Assembly: GCA_016194935.1 (NCBI GenBank) | Contig: JACQAO010000073.1 | Span: forward strand, 1 to 42,426 | DNA: 42,426 bases | Origin: Betaproteobacteria bacterium | Lineage (GTDB): Bacteria; Pseudomonadota; Gammaproteobacteria; Burkholderiales; Rhodocyclaceae | Direction: 5' to 3' | Part shown: piece after piece, positions 1 to 7,183 of the stretch | Position numbering within the stretch: position 1 is the first letter of the stretch | How the letters are laid out: every line of letters begins with the position of its first letter | Made by a program: the position numbers and the translations under genes | The notes under the pieces: generated by a model | Told to the model about the DNA's origin: nothing | The model's database searches: none | Seen by the model: the letters and a program-made list of their open reading frames with translations, nothing else

Positions 1-96
1 CCCAAGGTCGTCATCGTCGCCTGTATGCGAAAGCTGCTCATCATCATGAATTCCATTGTGAAAAATAATGCGCCTTGGACTACCAATACTGCTTGA
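1..96 (+). mobile_element. IS110-family transposase, C-terminal end (partial)
   Basis: The frame is open from base 1 and ends with TGA at 94-96, giving 31 residues. It contains KVVIVACMRKLLIIMN followed by a short NNAPW tail. This matches, from memory, the conserved C-terminus of IS110/IS116/IS902 transposases (DEDD/serine recombinases that act with a bridge RNA). The rest of the element lies upstream of the window. Only about 15 bases separate the stop codon from the repeat that starts at 112, so the element's right end must be very short. That suits the IS110 group, whose non-coding RNA lies at the other end, better than IS1111. I recognise the family but cannot name the element. Confidence 0.72.
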
Positions 97-111
97 CTTG
101 GAACACGGTTG

Positions 112-139
112 CTCTGTGGCTTGAATTACGGTTTTTAGG
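112..139. repeat. Dispersed repeat copy (truncated), 3' of hemN
   Basis: The bases from CTCTGTGGCTTGAATTA to TTTTTAG recur at 2956-2982 with one mismatch. Both copies abut the stop codon of a minus-strand gene (hemN here, nnrS there). In the second copy the sequence continues into CTGTGTCCTCTGTG-type repeats; here it is replaced by the IS110 end. The copy is therefore probably cut by that insertion. Confidence 0.7.
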
Positions 140-1534
140 TTAAATAACTTTGGAATACTTCATGCGCTCGCGGTCGCTCCGCAAATACCGGTCGAATATC
201 ATGGCGATGGCCCGCACCAACAGACGGCCGCGCGGCTCGACGGTCAGCCACTGCTTGTCGATTCGAAGTAGGCCGGCCTGCTCCATCTCGCGCAGCGCCT
301 CCAGCTCTGCGGAAAAATAGGATTTGAAGTCGATCAGATGGGCAATCTCGATGGATTCAATCGACAGCTCGAAATGACACATCAGCGCCTGGATGATGGA
401 GCGCCGCAGCAGATCGTCGGCGGTTAACTCGATGCCGCGCACCACCGGCAAAATGCCCCGGTCGAGCATGTCGTAGTACTCGTCCAGGGTTTTGACGTTC
501 TGGCAGTAGGAAGGTCCGACTTTGCTGATGGAGGAAACCCCGAAGGCCATCAAGTCGGCTTCGGCATACGTCGAATAGCCCTGGAAATTGCGGTGCAGGC
601 GGCCCTGCCGCTGCGCGATGGCAAGCTCGTCGCCGGGCTTGGCAAAATGATCCATGCCGATGAAGACATAGCCGGCATCGGTGAGACTGCGGATCGCCAG
701 TTGCAGGATTTGCAGCTTGGCTTCCGGCGTCGGCAGATCGACTTCGTTGATGCGCCGTTGCGGTTTGGCCAGGCCTGGCAGATGGGCGTAGTTATAGATT
801 GACAGCCGGTCGGGCGACAACCGGATGACTTCTTCCAGAGTGCGGTTGAAACTGATGACATTCTGTTTGGGCAGTCCGTAGATCAAATCCACGCTCACCG
901 ACTTGAAGCCGCTGGCGCGCGCCGCATCGATCACCCGTTGCGTCTCCTCCAGGCTCTGGATGCGATTGACGGCCTGCTGCACCGCCGGATCGAAATCCTG
1001 TATGCCGATGCTCATGCGGTTGAAACCGAGTGCGCCGAGCAGCGCCACGGTGGTCACGTCGACCTTGCGCGGGTCGACTTCAATCGAGTACTCGCCGTTC
1101 GGCATCAGGCGAAAATGCTCGCGTATCATTTCCATCAAGCGGCGCATTTCGTCATTGGAGAGGAAGGTCGGAGTGCCGCCGCCCCAGTGCAATTGCACCA
1201 CGTCGTGGGCGCCTTTGAGCGCCTCTGCCTGGATCGCCAGTTCCCTGCCCAGATACTTCAAATATTTGGCGGAACGACCGTGATCCTTGGTAATGATCTT
1301 GTTGCAGGCGCAGTAATAGCAGATGGTGTTGCAGAACGGGATGTGCACGTATAATGACAAGGGTCGGCTGATGCCGCCGAGGGTGCGGTGGCCCAGCCAC
1401 ATGCTGTAGGACTCAGCGCCAAACGCCTCAACGAAGCGATCCGCCGTCGGGTAGGAGGTATAACGCGGCCCACTAACGTCGAAGCGACGGATCACCGCCG
1501 GGTCGAATATCAGTTCCTGAAATGTGGTTGGCAT
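140..1534 (-). CDS. hemN: Oxygen-independent coproporphyrinogen III oxidase HemN
   Basis: This radical-SAM enzyme decarboxylates coproporphyrinogen III to protoporphyrinogen IX without oxygen, in cytoplasmic haem synthesis. The 464-residue product has the family's usual length. It shows HIPFCNTICYYCACNK, the CxxxCxxC cluster that binds the 4Fe-4S centre, preceded by the RYTSYPTADRF segment typical of HemN rather than HemW. I chose the ATG at 1534 because the alignment-like N-terminus starts there; the open frame continues upstream to 1666 but crosses the regulatory region. The gene diverges from fnr, with an FNR box between them, which fits anaerobic induction. The stop codon touches a dispersed repeat. 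Confidence in function is high. Confidence 0.96.
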   Translation of the reverse strand: MPTTFQELIFDPAVIRRFDVSGPRYTSYPTADRFVEAFGAESYSMWLGHRTLGGISRPLSLYVHIPFCNTICYYCACNKIITKDHGRSAKYLKYLGRELAIQAEALKGAHDVVQLHWGGGTPTFLSNDEMRRLMEMIREHFRLMPNGEYSIEVDPRKVDVTTVALLGALGFNRMSIGIQDFDPAVQQAVNRIQSLEETQRVIDAARASGFKSVSVDLIYGLPKQNVISFNRTLEEVIRLSPDRLSIYNYAHLPGLAKPQRRINEVDLPTPEAKLQILQLAIRSLTDAGYVFIGMDHFAKPGDELAIAQRQGRLHRNFQGYSTYAEADLMAFGVSSISKVGPSYCQNVKTLDEYYDMLDRGILPVVRGIELTADDLLRRSIIQALMCHFELSIESIEIAHLIDFKSYFSAELEALREMEQAGLLRIDKQWLTVEPRGRLLVRAIAMIFDRYLRSDRERMKYSKVI

Positions 1535-1613
1535 CTGTAACGGTACTATGAAAAAAAGCGCCCATGCGCCCATGTATTGGCAAGCACGATGCCGCAACCG
1601 CTTGCCTGGCGCT

Positions 1614-1627
1614 TTGACGCAGATCAA
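1614..1627. promoter_or_regulatory. FNR box between hemN and fnr
   Basis: The sequence TTGAC-GCAG-ATCAA matches the FNR/ANR consensus TTGAT-N4-ATCAA at 9 of 10 fixed positions. Its centre is 87 bases upstream of the hemN ATG and only 27 bases from the fnr ATG. It is therefore well placed to activate hemN and to block fnr transcription (autorepression). No strong -10 is visible at the ideal spacing for hemN, so the exact promoter is uncertain. Confidence 0.78.
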
Positions 1628-1647
1628 ACAGCTACCGGGCCGACGAA

Positions 1648-2394
1648 ATGCACAAACCCGAAACACGCTCCATTCCTCTGACGCTGAGCACCATCAAAGC
1701 AGCCTGCTCTCAATGCAGCTTGCGCGAGCTGTGTTTACCCTTCGGACTATCGGAACCGGAGATCGAGCAACTCGACAGCGCGGTCGGCTCGCGCCGGCGC
1801 GTCAAGCGCGGCCAGCACCTGTATCGCGCCGGTGATGGTTTCGAGGCCATCTACGCGGTCAAGAGCGGCTTCTTCAAAACCGATGTATTGCTGGAAGATG
1901 GCCGCAACCAGGTCACCGGCTTCCAGATGGCCGGTGAAATTCTCGGCATGGACGGCATCAGCGTGGAAACCCACACCTGCAATTCGGTGGCGTTGGAGGA
2001 TAGCGAAGTTTGCGTGATTCCCTTCAGCCAGCTCGAACAACTGACGCGCGAAATAAAATCCCTGCAACACCACTTTCACAAGGTAATGAGCCGTGAAATC
2101 GTCCGCGACCACGGCGTCATGATGCTGCTTGGCGCCATGCGTGCCGAGGAACGGCTGGCGGCATTCCTGCTCAACCTGTCACAACGTTTCATCGCGCGCG
2201 GTTACTCGGCGTCCGAATTCCACCTGCGCATGACGCGCGACGAAATCGGCTCCTACCTCGGCCTGAAACTTGAAACCGTCAGCCGCGCTTTCTCCCGTTT
2301 TGACGAACTCGGCTTGATCCGCGTCCAGCAGAAACACATCGTCATTCTCGACAACCCCGGCCTGAAGAAATTGCTGAACCCGCAGGCTTGTTGA
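1648..2394 (+). CDS. fnr: FNR-type oxygen-sensing transcriptional regulator
   Basis: This 248-residue Crp/Fnr-family regulator carries an N-terminal cysteine cluster, C20, C23 and C29, and a fourth cysteine at 122 in VCVIPF. These are the same four positions that bind the 4Fe-4S cluster in E. coli FNR. A cyclic-nucleotide-like beta roll spans about residues 35-150, then a dimerisation helix with EERLAAFLLNLSQRF, and an HTH ending in LKLETVSRAFSRF. ETVSR is the E-x-x-S-R recognition helix that reads TTGAT/ATCAA half sites. The gene is divergent from hemN and follows a box that its own product should bind. Symbols fnr, anr or btr are used for such proteins in related genera. Confidence 0.96.
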   Translation: MHKPETRSIPLTLSTIKAACSQCSLRELCLPFGLSEPEIEQLDSAVGSRRRVKRGQHLYRAGDGFEAIYAVKSGFFKTDVLLEDGRNQVTGFQMAGEILGMDGISVETHTCNSVALEDSEVCVIPFSQLEQLTREIKSLQHHFHKVMSREIVRDHGVMMLLGAMRAEERLAAFLLNLSQRFIARGYSASEFHLRMTRDEIGSYLGLKLETVSRAFSRFDELGLIRVQQKHIVILDNPGLKKLLNPQAC

Positions 2395-2413
2395 AACCTG
2401 CTACGCACCAAAA

Positions 2414-2818
2414 TCAACCAAGCACCGCAAAATAACCACGCGCGTCCTTGCTCAAAGCCACCGACACGATATACGCAAACACCGCCAGCGCCGCCAGCCA
2501 GAAAGCCGCGCGCACGCCTTTGCTCCGCCCCGGCCTGAGCGCCAGTGTACCGAGGATGATGTAGCCGACCAGCCCGAACACTTTGGCAGTGACCCAGGCA
2601 TCAACGAAAGGGTACTGCCCGCTGAGCGCCACGAGTATCAACGCCGCCGCCAGCAAGACGGTGTCATTGACATGCGGCGCAATCTTCAGCCAGCGCCGTT
2701 GCAGCAGGGGCGAGTCACCCAGCATCAGCAGACCGCGCAGGAAAAATCCGCTGCCGCTCAACACCACGCAGCCGATGTGCAGATATTTCACCGCCAGATA
2801 AAACAACATCGTATTCAT
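2414..2818 (-). CDS. SirB2-family membrane protein
   Basis: The 134-residue product is nearly all membrane, with about four hydrophobic helices and a start of LAVKYLHIGCVVLSGSGFFLRG. This pattern matches the SirB family (Pfam SirB), named after a Salmonella invasion regulator but of unknown biochemical role. In betaproteobacteria such genes often lie near respiratory or nitrogen-oxide genes, which also holds here (fnr on one side, nnrS on the other). It converges on fnr with 19 bases between stop codons. The family call rests on pattern recall; no function should be inferred from the name. Confidence 0.8.
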   Translation of the reverse strand: MNTMLFYLAVKYLHIGCVVLSGSGFFLRGLLMLGDSPLLQRRWLKIAPHVNDTVLLAAALILVALSGQYPFVDAWVTAKVFGLVGYIILGTLALRPGRSKGVRAAFWLAALAVFAYIVSVALSKDARGYFAVLG

Positions 2819-2838
2819 ACAATCTAGAAAAACGGTTA

Positions 2839-2964
2839 GCCACAGAGGACACAGAGGACACAGAGAAAAACAAGAGGCCGTCGTTAATGGCCGCTCCTCC
2901 CATCCGACGAACCAGAAATCTGTGTAGCCCGTATCATCTCTGTGTCCTCTGTGTTCTCTGTGGC
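2839..2964. repeat. Inverted-repeat element with 28-bp arms
   Basis: The left arm (2839-2866) and right arm (2937-2964) are inverted copies that match at 27 of 28 bases. They flank about 70 bases. Each arm is itself periodic, built from repeats of CACAGAGGA. The outer flank of the right arm continues as GCTTGAATTATGG, which also occurs beside hemN (112-139). No reading frame spans the element. It resembles a small non-autonomous element or a REP-like unit; it could also form a long hairpin in transcripts ending from nnrS or starting from the SirB2 gene. Confidence 0.82.
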
Positions 2965-2989
2965 TTGAATTATGGTTTTTAGATTCCAG

Positions 2990-4288
2990 CTAGCCCGGCT
3001 TGCCGTCGACGCGCGCCCGCCAGTAGGCCGGCGCATAGCGCAGGCTCCAGCCTCCGAACGCCGCCAGCCAGCAGAGCGCCGCCAGCCACATGAGATTGAA
3101 CGGGCCTGGGCCACTGCAACACTCCGCTGGCAGTTCGGCGATGATACGCAGCACTGCGGTTAGCTGCATGCCCCAGAACGCCAGCCACATCGCCGCGTCT
3201 GCCGCCACGTTGCGGCCGGAGTGGCCCAGCGTCACGCGCGACACCATGCCGAGCAGCATCGAAGTAAAGAAACCGAGAGTCAGTGCATGCAGCGGCGCCA
3301 GCCCGAGGATGCCATAGCCTGCCAGCGCCGCCAGGCTCTGCACGGCATACAACGTCAGCGCGACGGACAGCCAGGCAAAACCGATGTGCAGCACCGCCAG
3401 GATAGGCGTCGTCAGGCTCCGGTGAAATTGCCAAATGGCGCTTAAATACAGAGCGATGAGCGCCGCCGGCAGGTCGACCAGCCACTGCCAGTGCGCCTGC
3501 CCGGCCAGCGCCAGGATAATATGCGCGACGAATGCCGTCAGCAGCAGCCACAATGCCCAATAGGGACGCCGCAGCAGATATTCCGGAATTACGCTGCTGG
3601 AGAAAAAAGGCAGCATGCGATGCGCCACGGTCACGAATACCGGCAACAGGAAACCCCAGAGGCCGATCATCAGCGCCCATTCCACCAGCCAGACCGGCCC
3701 CGGCCCGCCCACGACGTAAGTGAGGAAAGCCGCCAGTCCGCTGGCCCCCAGGCCCAGAGCAATTGCCACCACCCACACATGGCGACGCTCCGGATTGGCG
3801 TGGCGCGCCACCTCCAACAGAGCGTAGGCGGCAATCAGCCAGCCGCTCAGCGCCAGGGCCAGCCCGACCGGCAGCAGCACAGGCAGGAACAAGCCGGCAT
3901 CGACCCCCAGCCATCCGGTCAGCGACAGCAGGAAGGATGCCGCATAGACGCGAACCCGCACTTGCGGCGCGCCTTGCCAGCGCGGCGCAGCCGTTATCAG
4001 AAAACCAAAAATGAAAAACGGGAAAAAGCCGTAGATCATCAATAGTCCATGCATCCACTGGGCGGGCAAATACGCCGGCGGATTCGGAACCCAGACTGCC
4101 GCAGAAAATAGCCCGGCATGCCGCGCACCGATGCTGGCCGCCCACCACAGCATCGCCAGCAGGCCTTGCACAATCCCGCCGAAAAACATCACCCGGTGCG
4201 GCGCCGCGAAAAATACCGGCCATCCTTTCAAGCTGTCCTCACCTTCTGCATGAACCATGCTATGTTTCAAATCAAAGGAGACGGCCAT
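2990..4288 (-). CDS. nnrS: NnrS family haem/copper membrane protein
   Basis: NnrS proteins are multi-pass inner-membrane proteins of denitrifiers and NO-stressed bacteria that protect against nitric oxide. The roughly 432-residue product has about 12 hydrophobic segments. It shows the family pattern FFAAPHRVMFF near the start, QWMHGLLMIYGFFPFFIFGFL, HRMLPFFSS and HALTLGFFTSMLLGMVSRV. The histidines in these motifs are candidate metal ligands. The start is unsettled: ATG at 4288 abuts the divergent regulator's ATG, while ATG at 4258 (MVHAEGEDSLKGW) still keeps all conserved parts. The divergent DNR-like regulator is a natural controller. Confidence 0.9.
   Translation of the reverse strand: MAVSFDLKHSMVHAEGEDSLKGWPVFFAAPHRVMFFGGIVQGLLAMLWWAASIGARHAGLFSAAVWVPNPPAYLPAQWMHGLLMIYGFFPFFIFGFLITAAPRWQGAPQVRVRVYAASFLLSLTGWLGVDAGLFLPVLLPVGLALALSGWLIAAYALLEVARHANPERRHVWVVAIALGLGASGLAAFLTYVVGGPGPVWLVEWALMIGLWGFLLPVFVTVAHRMLPFFSSSVIPEYLLRRPYWALWLLLTAFVAHIILALAGQAHWQWLVDLPAALIALYLSAIWQFHRSLTTPILAVLHIGFAWLSVALTLYAVQSLAALAGYGILGLAPLHALTLGFFTSMLLGMVSRVTLGHSGRNVAADAAMWLAFWGMQLTAVLRIIAELPAECCSGPGPFNLMWLAALCWLAAFGGWSLRYAPAYWRARVDGKPG
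4262..4275. promoter_or_regulatory. Weak FNR/DNR-like site at the nnrS-regulator boundary
   Basis: ATGTT-TCAA-ATCAA has one perfect half site and one with two mismatches to TTGAT. It lies at the junction of the two divergent genes, immediately before the regulator's GGAG. The position would suit repression better than activation. Confidence is low because a half site like this can arise by chance. Confidence 0.3.
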
Positions 4289-5011
4289 ATGCCCCCTGAG
4301 CAACCACCATCACCCGAAAATCATCTGCGCACGCTGGACATCCCGCAAATTCTCTCACGCCTGCCACTGTTCCTCGAACTCACGTCCGAACAGCTCAGCC
4401 ATATCGCCGCCGGCACCCGCGAAAAGCGTCTGGCCAAAGGCGAGATGCTGTTCCAGAAAGGCGACCCGCCGCGCGGGCTGTTCATCGTGGTATTCGGCCA
4501 GATCAAACTGGCCTTTCCTTCCAGCCAGGGCAACGAGAAAGTGGTCAGCATCATCGGTCCCCGGCAGAGCTTCGGCGAAGCAGTGATGTTCATGGATCGT
4601 CCCTACCCGGTGTTCGCCGAATCGCTGACCGACGCGCTGCTGCTGCATATTTCCAAGGCCACCGTGTTCGAACTGCTGGAGCGCGACACCACCTTTGCCC
4701 GCAGCATGCTGGCGGGACTTTCGCTGCGCCTGCATACCCTCGTGCATGATGTCGAGTCTTACTCCCTGCGCTCCAGCACCCAGCGGGTAATCGGTTATCT
4801 GCTGCAACACTGCGAGCTGGAAGATCAGCGCGCGGCGGAAAAAATTGTCGTCCTTCCCACGTCCAAGCAGGTGATCGCTTCGCGCCTGAACCTCACGCCG
4901 GAAACGCTGTCGCGGGTTTTTCATGAACTCGTTGAGGCAAGCCTCATCACGGTGCAAGGCAAGCGGATCACGATTCACGACCCGCAACGTCTGCGCGAGT
5001 TCGATCTATAA
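4289..5011 (+). CDS. Crp/Fnr-family regulator, DNR-like (no FeS cluster)
   Basis: The 240-residue product has the Crp/Fnr layout: effector beta roll at about residues 25-130 with GEMLFQKGDPPRGLF and SFGEAVMFMDRPYP, a long dimer helix, and an HTH with LNLTPETLSRVFHEL. The recognition helix has E-x-x-S-R, so it should read FNR-type half sites. It lacks the four cysteines of FNR and so is not an oxygen-sensing FeS protein. DNR/NNR-type regulators of this build sense NO through haem, and its setting beside nnrS and a hemerythrin supports that role. The ATG at 4289 follows GGAG at 4277-4280. Its last 44 bases overlap the convergent membrane-protein gene. Confidence 0.87.
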   Translation: MPPEQPPSPENHLRTLDIPQILSRLPLFLELTSEQLSHIAAGTREKRLAKGEMLFQKGDPPRGLFIVVFGQIKLAFPSSQGNEKVVSIIGPRQSFGEAVMFMDRPYPVFAESLTDALLLHISKATVFELLERDTTFARSMLAGLSLRLHTLVHDVESYSLRSSTQRVIGYLLQHCELEDQRAAEKIVVLPTSKQVIASRLNLTPETLSRVFHELVEASLITVQGKRITIHDPQRLREFDL

Positions 5012-6293
5012 GCACCTGTTTTCTGAAAACCGCATAAAAGCGCGCCGCGCCGACCAGGTTCCACTCCAGCCAGAGGCAGGAAGCGGCAAACGCCAGCCCG
5101 GCCACTCTGGCCAGCGGCGGCCACAGCACCGCCGCCAGGAGCAAGCCGAGAGCCACGAAATGCAGTTTCATCTGCCCGCGCATGGCGGGTTCCGGAATCA
5201 TCTGCTTGATATTCGGCGGCAGCACCTTGAGGCCGCCCAGCCGCTGCAAATGCAACCAGTTGAGAAAGGGAACGATCTTGTAGAACATGCCGTTGATGGC
5301 CGACACGAATACCCCAACCAGCGCCAGCATCCCCAGCCACTGCGGCGCGCGAGGGTGCTCGGCGTAACCCTGCGGCAACTCCAGCATCACCCAGGAAACA
5401 GCCAGCGCCAACAGCGACCACATGGCGCCGCGCCAAAACAGGAAAGTGACATCGACCAGACGCCGCCGCCTCCGCGCCTGCAACCAGAGAGTCGTCGAGG
5501 CATATAACGCCGCCAGCAGCAAACCCGTCAGCGCCACGCCGGACTGCCACGCCAGCGCTACGCCGTCCCCGGCGACCAGTTGCAGCGACCACAGGCACAG
5601 CAGCAACAGCAGGCCGGGCGGCAGCCAGCGCGCCAGCCAGCCGGGATAAGGCGGCGTCAATTGGAACATCGGCACCGTCAGGATGGACACGCCCATCAAC
5701 AACATCAGCGCCCAGCCGCCCAGGCCCCAGACGGCATGGACATTGGCGGCAGGCAGCAACGGCCAGCCGGTCTGCCAGCCCAGCGCTATCGCCAGGAACA
5801 TCCCGAGGGTCGCGGTGACCAGCAGGCCGAATATCGCCAGGCGCAGTGTGTCAAGACTCTTGCTGCGCGCCTGAGTATGCAGCAGGGCCACCGCCACCAC
5901 CGTCAAAAATCCGCCCAGGCTCACGGCGAACAACGGCCCGGCGGCTTGAAACAGCCCCGCCCTGCCAGAAACAAAAGCCAACGCCAACAGCAACGCCGCC
6001 AGCGCAAGCAAAGGATGCACAACAGCCGCCACCAGTTTTGGCCGCCAGATATTGCCGCCGGTAGACACCGGCACGAATTGCAGCAGCGCCCCGCACATGG
6101 CTTGCAGCATGTAGCCGACCGTAAGCAAATGAGTCAATGCCAGCGCGCCTGGCGTCCAGCGCGACTCCAGCGCCGCCGCTCCGAGCCAGGCCAGCATCAG
6201 GCCGGCAGCAACGCCGAACAGCGGCGCGGTGAGGAAAAAACGGTAGGGAACCGAGATCGGCGGGGCCTGCTCGAACGTCAGATTGGGGTGCAT
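4968..6293 (-). CDS. Multi-pass membrane protein of the NO-response cluster, CcoN/NnrS-like
   Basis: The 441-residue product is almost wholly hydrophobic, with about 12 predicted membrane helices. Histidines sit inside or next to helices in LALTHLLTVGYMLQAM, VVHPLLALA, AANVHAVWGLGGW and FLNWLHLQRLGG, a pattern reminiscent of haem-copper oxidase subunit I and NnrS. It lacks the HH and H-x-H catalytic motifs I would need to call an oxidase or NO reductase. Related uncharacterised genes lie near nnrS or denitrification genes in chemolithotrophic betaproteobacteria, as far as I recall. It is the third gene after the hemerythrin and DUF2249 genes, 11 bases behind, so likely part of one NO/oxygen-regulated operon. 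Specific function is unknown. Confidence 0.85.
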   Translation of the reverse strand: MHPNLTFEQAPPISVPYRFFLTAPLFGVAAGLMLAWLGAAALESRWTPGALALTHLLTVGYMLQAMCGALLQFVPVSTGGNIWRPKLVAAVVHPLLALAALLLALAFVSGRAGLFQAAGPLFAVSLGGFLTVVAVALLHTQARSKSLDTLRLAIFGLLVTATLGMFLAIALGWQTGWPLLPAANVHAVWGLGGWALMLLMGVSILTVPMFQLTPPYPGWLARWLPPGLLLLLCLWSLQLVAGDGVALAWQSGVALTGLLLAALYASTTLWLQARRRRRLVDVTFLFWRGAMWSLLALAVSWVMLELPQGYAEHPRAPQWLGMLALVGVFVSAINGMFYKIVPFLNWLHLQRLGGLKVLPPNIKQMIPEPAMRGQMKLHFVALGLLLAAVLWPPLARVAGLAFAASCLWLEWNLVGAARFYAVFRKQVLIDRTRADVAGRES

Positions 6294-6304
6294 CGAAAAG
6301 TTCG

Positions 6305-6526
6305 TTATGCCTTACATATACGGATTTCGTTGGTGCCGTCCTCACGCAACTCGGCATGATAGCGATAGCCGTTGCGGGCCAGGATCGAATACAAGGGATG
6401 CGGTTCGCAGTAGAGCAACAGCAGCAACTCCTCGTCCGGCACCAATGTGTCGAGCGCCGCCAGCGTCAGCTCAAGCGGCTCGGGCGGCAGCAGATCGCGG
6501 CCATCGATTACCTTCTGCTCATGCAT
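6305..6526 (-). CDS. DUF2249 domain protein
   Basis: The small cytoplasmic product (73 residues from ATG at 6526) begins MHEQKVIDGRDLLPPEPLE and ends in a YRYHAEL beta pair with basic tail. This is the DUF2249 fold, related to the TusA/SirA group, often found fused to or next to hemerythrin-like domains in denitrifiers. A possible TTG two codons earlier (6532) is less likely. It overlaps the end of the hemerythrin gene by 8 bases, so translational coupling is expected. It lacks the TusA sulfur-carrier cysteine: the only cysteines are near YCEPHPLY and at the C-terminus. Role unknown; context suggests NO or iron-sulfur damage response. Confidence 0.83.
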   Translation of the reverse strand: MHEQKVIDGRDLLPPEPLELTLAALDTLVPDEELLLLLYCEPHPLYSILARNGYRYHAELREDGTNEIRICKA

Positions 6527-6971
6527 TTTCAAGTTCCAGGCGCGCCTGCAATTGCGCGGCCAACTGCTCCGTTTGCGCCTCCAGCACCCGATCGCACATC
6601 GGGTAGAGAATGTTTTCTTCCTTCATGTTGTGCTGTTGCATCAAAATCAACAGCGTCTCGGCGACACCGGCGAAGGTTTCTGCATCCCGCGCCAACCGCG
6701 CCGCTCCGAGTTGGCCGAGGAGTTGGCGCATCTGACCATGTTCCAGCCGCATCACCTGGGTCGGGCCTTCACGCATGCCGCTGGCGGACTCGAAGGCCGG
6801 GAACAGCAGGCTTTCTTCAGCATCGAAATGCGCCAGCAATTGTCTGGAAAATTGTTCGCAGGCTGCATCGCATTCCGTCCAGTTGCCGCGCTGGGCAGAT
6901 TTCTCGGCGGCGGTGAAGATTACATCGCAATGCCTGTGGTGATGCGGCAGGATTTGACCGATACGGCTCAT
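6519..6971 (-). CDS. Hemerythrin HHE domain protein
   Basis: This roughly 150-residue four-helix protein carries the metal-ligand pattern of HHE hemerythrins: HHHRHCD at the start, HFDAEESLLFP in the second helix, LEHGQM in the third, and HNMKEENILYPMCD in the fourth. Such proteins bind a di-iron centre and are linked to NO detoxification or repair of iron-sulfur clusters (compare YtfE/ScdA), though this one lacks the N-terminal ScdA-type domain. I prefer the ATG at 6971; another start at 7010 is possible. The preferred one lies downstream of the transcription start predicted from the FNR-type box at 7031-7044. It heads an operon with DUF2249 and the membrane protein. Confidence 0.92.
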   Translation of the reverse strand: MSRIGQILPHHHRHCDVIFTAAEKSAQRGNWTECDAACEQFSRQLLAHFDAEESLLFPAFESASGMREGPTQVMRLEHGQMRQLLGQLGAARLARDAETFAGVAETLLILMQQHNMKEENILYPMCDRVLEAQTEQLAAQLQARLELENA

Positions 6972-7030
6972 GATGATCCGGTTTCCAGTGGCTGGAACCT
7001 TCATTTTCATCGAGCTTCCCGACCGTTACA

Positions 7031-7044
7031 TTGACGAACGTCAA
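7031..7044. promoter_or_regulatory. FNR/DNR box upstream of the hemerythrin operon
   Basis: TTGAC-GAAC-GTCAA is a perfect inverted repeat of the TTGAC half site. On the minus strand a possible -10, GAAAAT at 7008-7003, begins 29.5 bases from the box centre. That is the spacing of a class II FNR promoter and predicts a start near 6996, upstream of the ATG at 6971. Confidence 0.75.
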
Positions 7045-7096
7045 GTATGCCGCTGGGCGGCGTATCAAGTTATTTATCAGCCCTGAAATTAAAGAG

Positions 7097-7137
7097 TTGA
7101 TCTAGGTCAAGCAGGCCGGTGAAGTCGTGCCTATAAT
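7097..7137 (+). promoter_or_regulatory. Class II FNR-type promoter of uspA
   Basis: The box TTGAT-CTAG-GTCAA lies at 7097-7110 and is followed by a perfect TATAAT at 7132-7137. The box centre (7103.5) is about 41.5 bases upstream of the start expected at 7144-7145. This is the textbook geometry of FNR activation, and no -35 element is needed. The leader to the uspA ATG would be about 40 bases. Confidence 0.85.
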
Positions 7138-7183
7138 TAAATTGTCGCATCCACTTGCCGGTTACTACTACATGGAGGTTGTC

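Noticed and set aside
2979..4223. A 414-codon alternative minus-strand frame overlapping nnrS
   Set aside because: The other frame (2990-4288) has the membrane helices and NnrS motifs; this one is an alanine/glycine/arginine-rich shadow.
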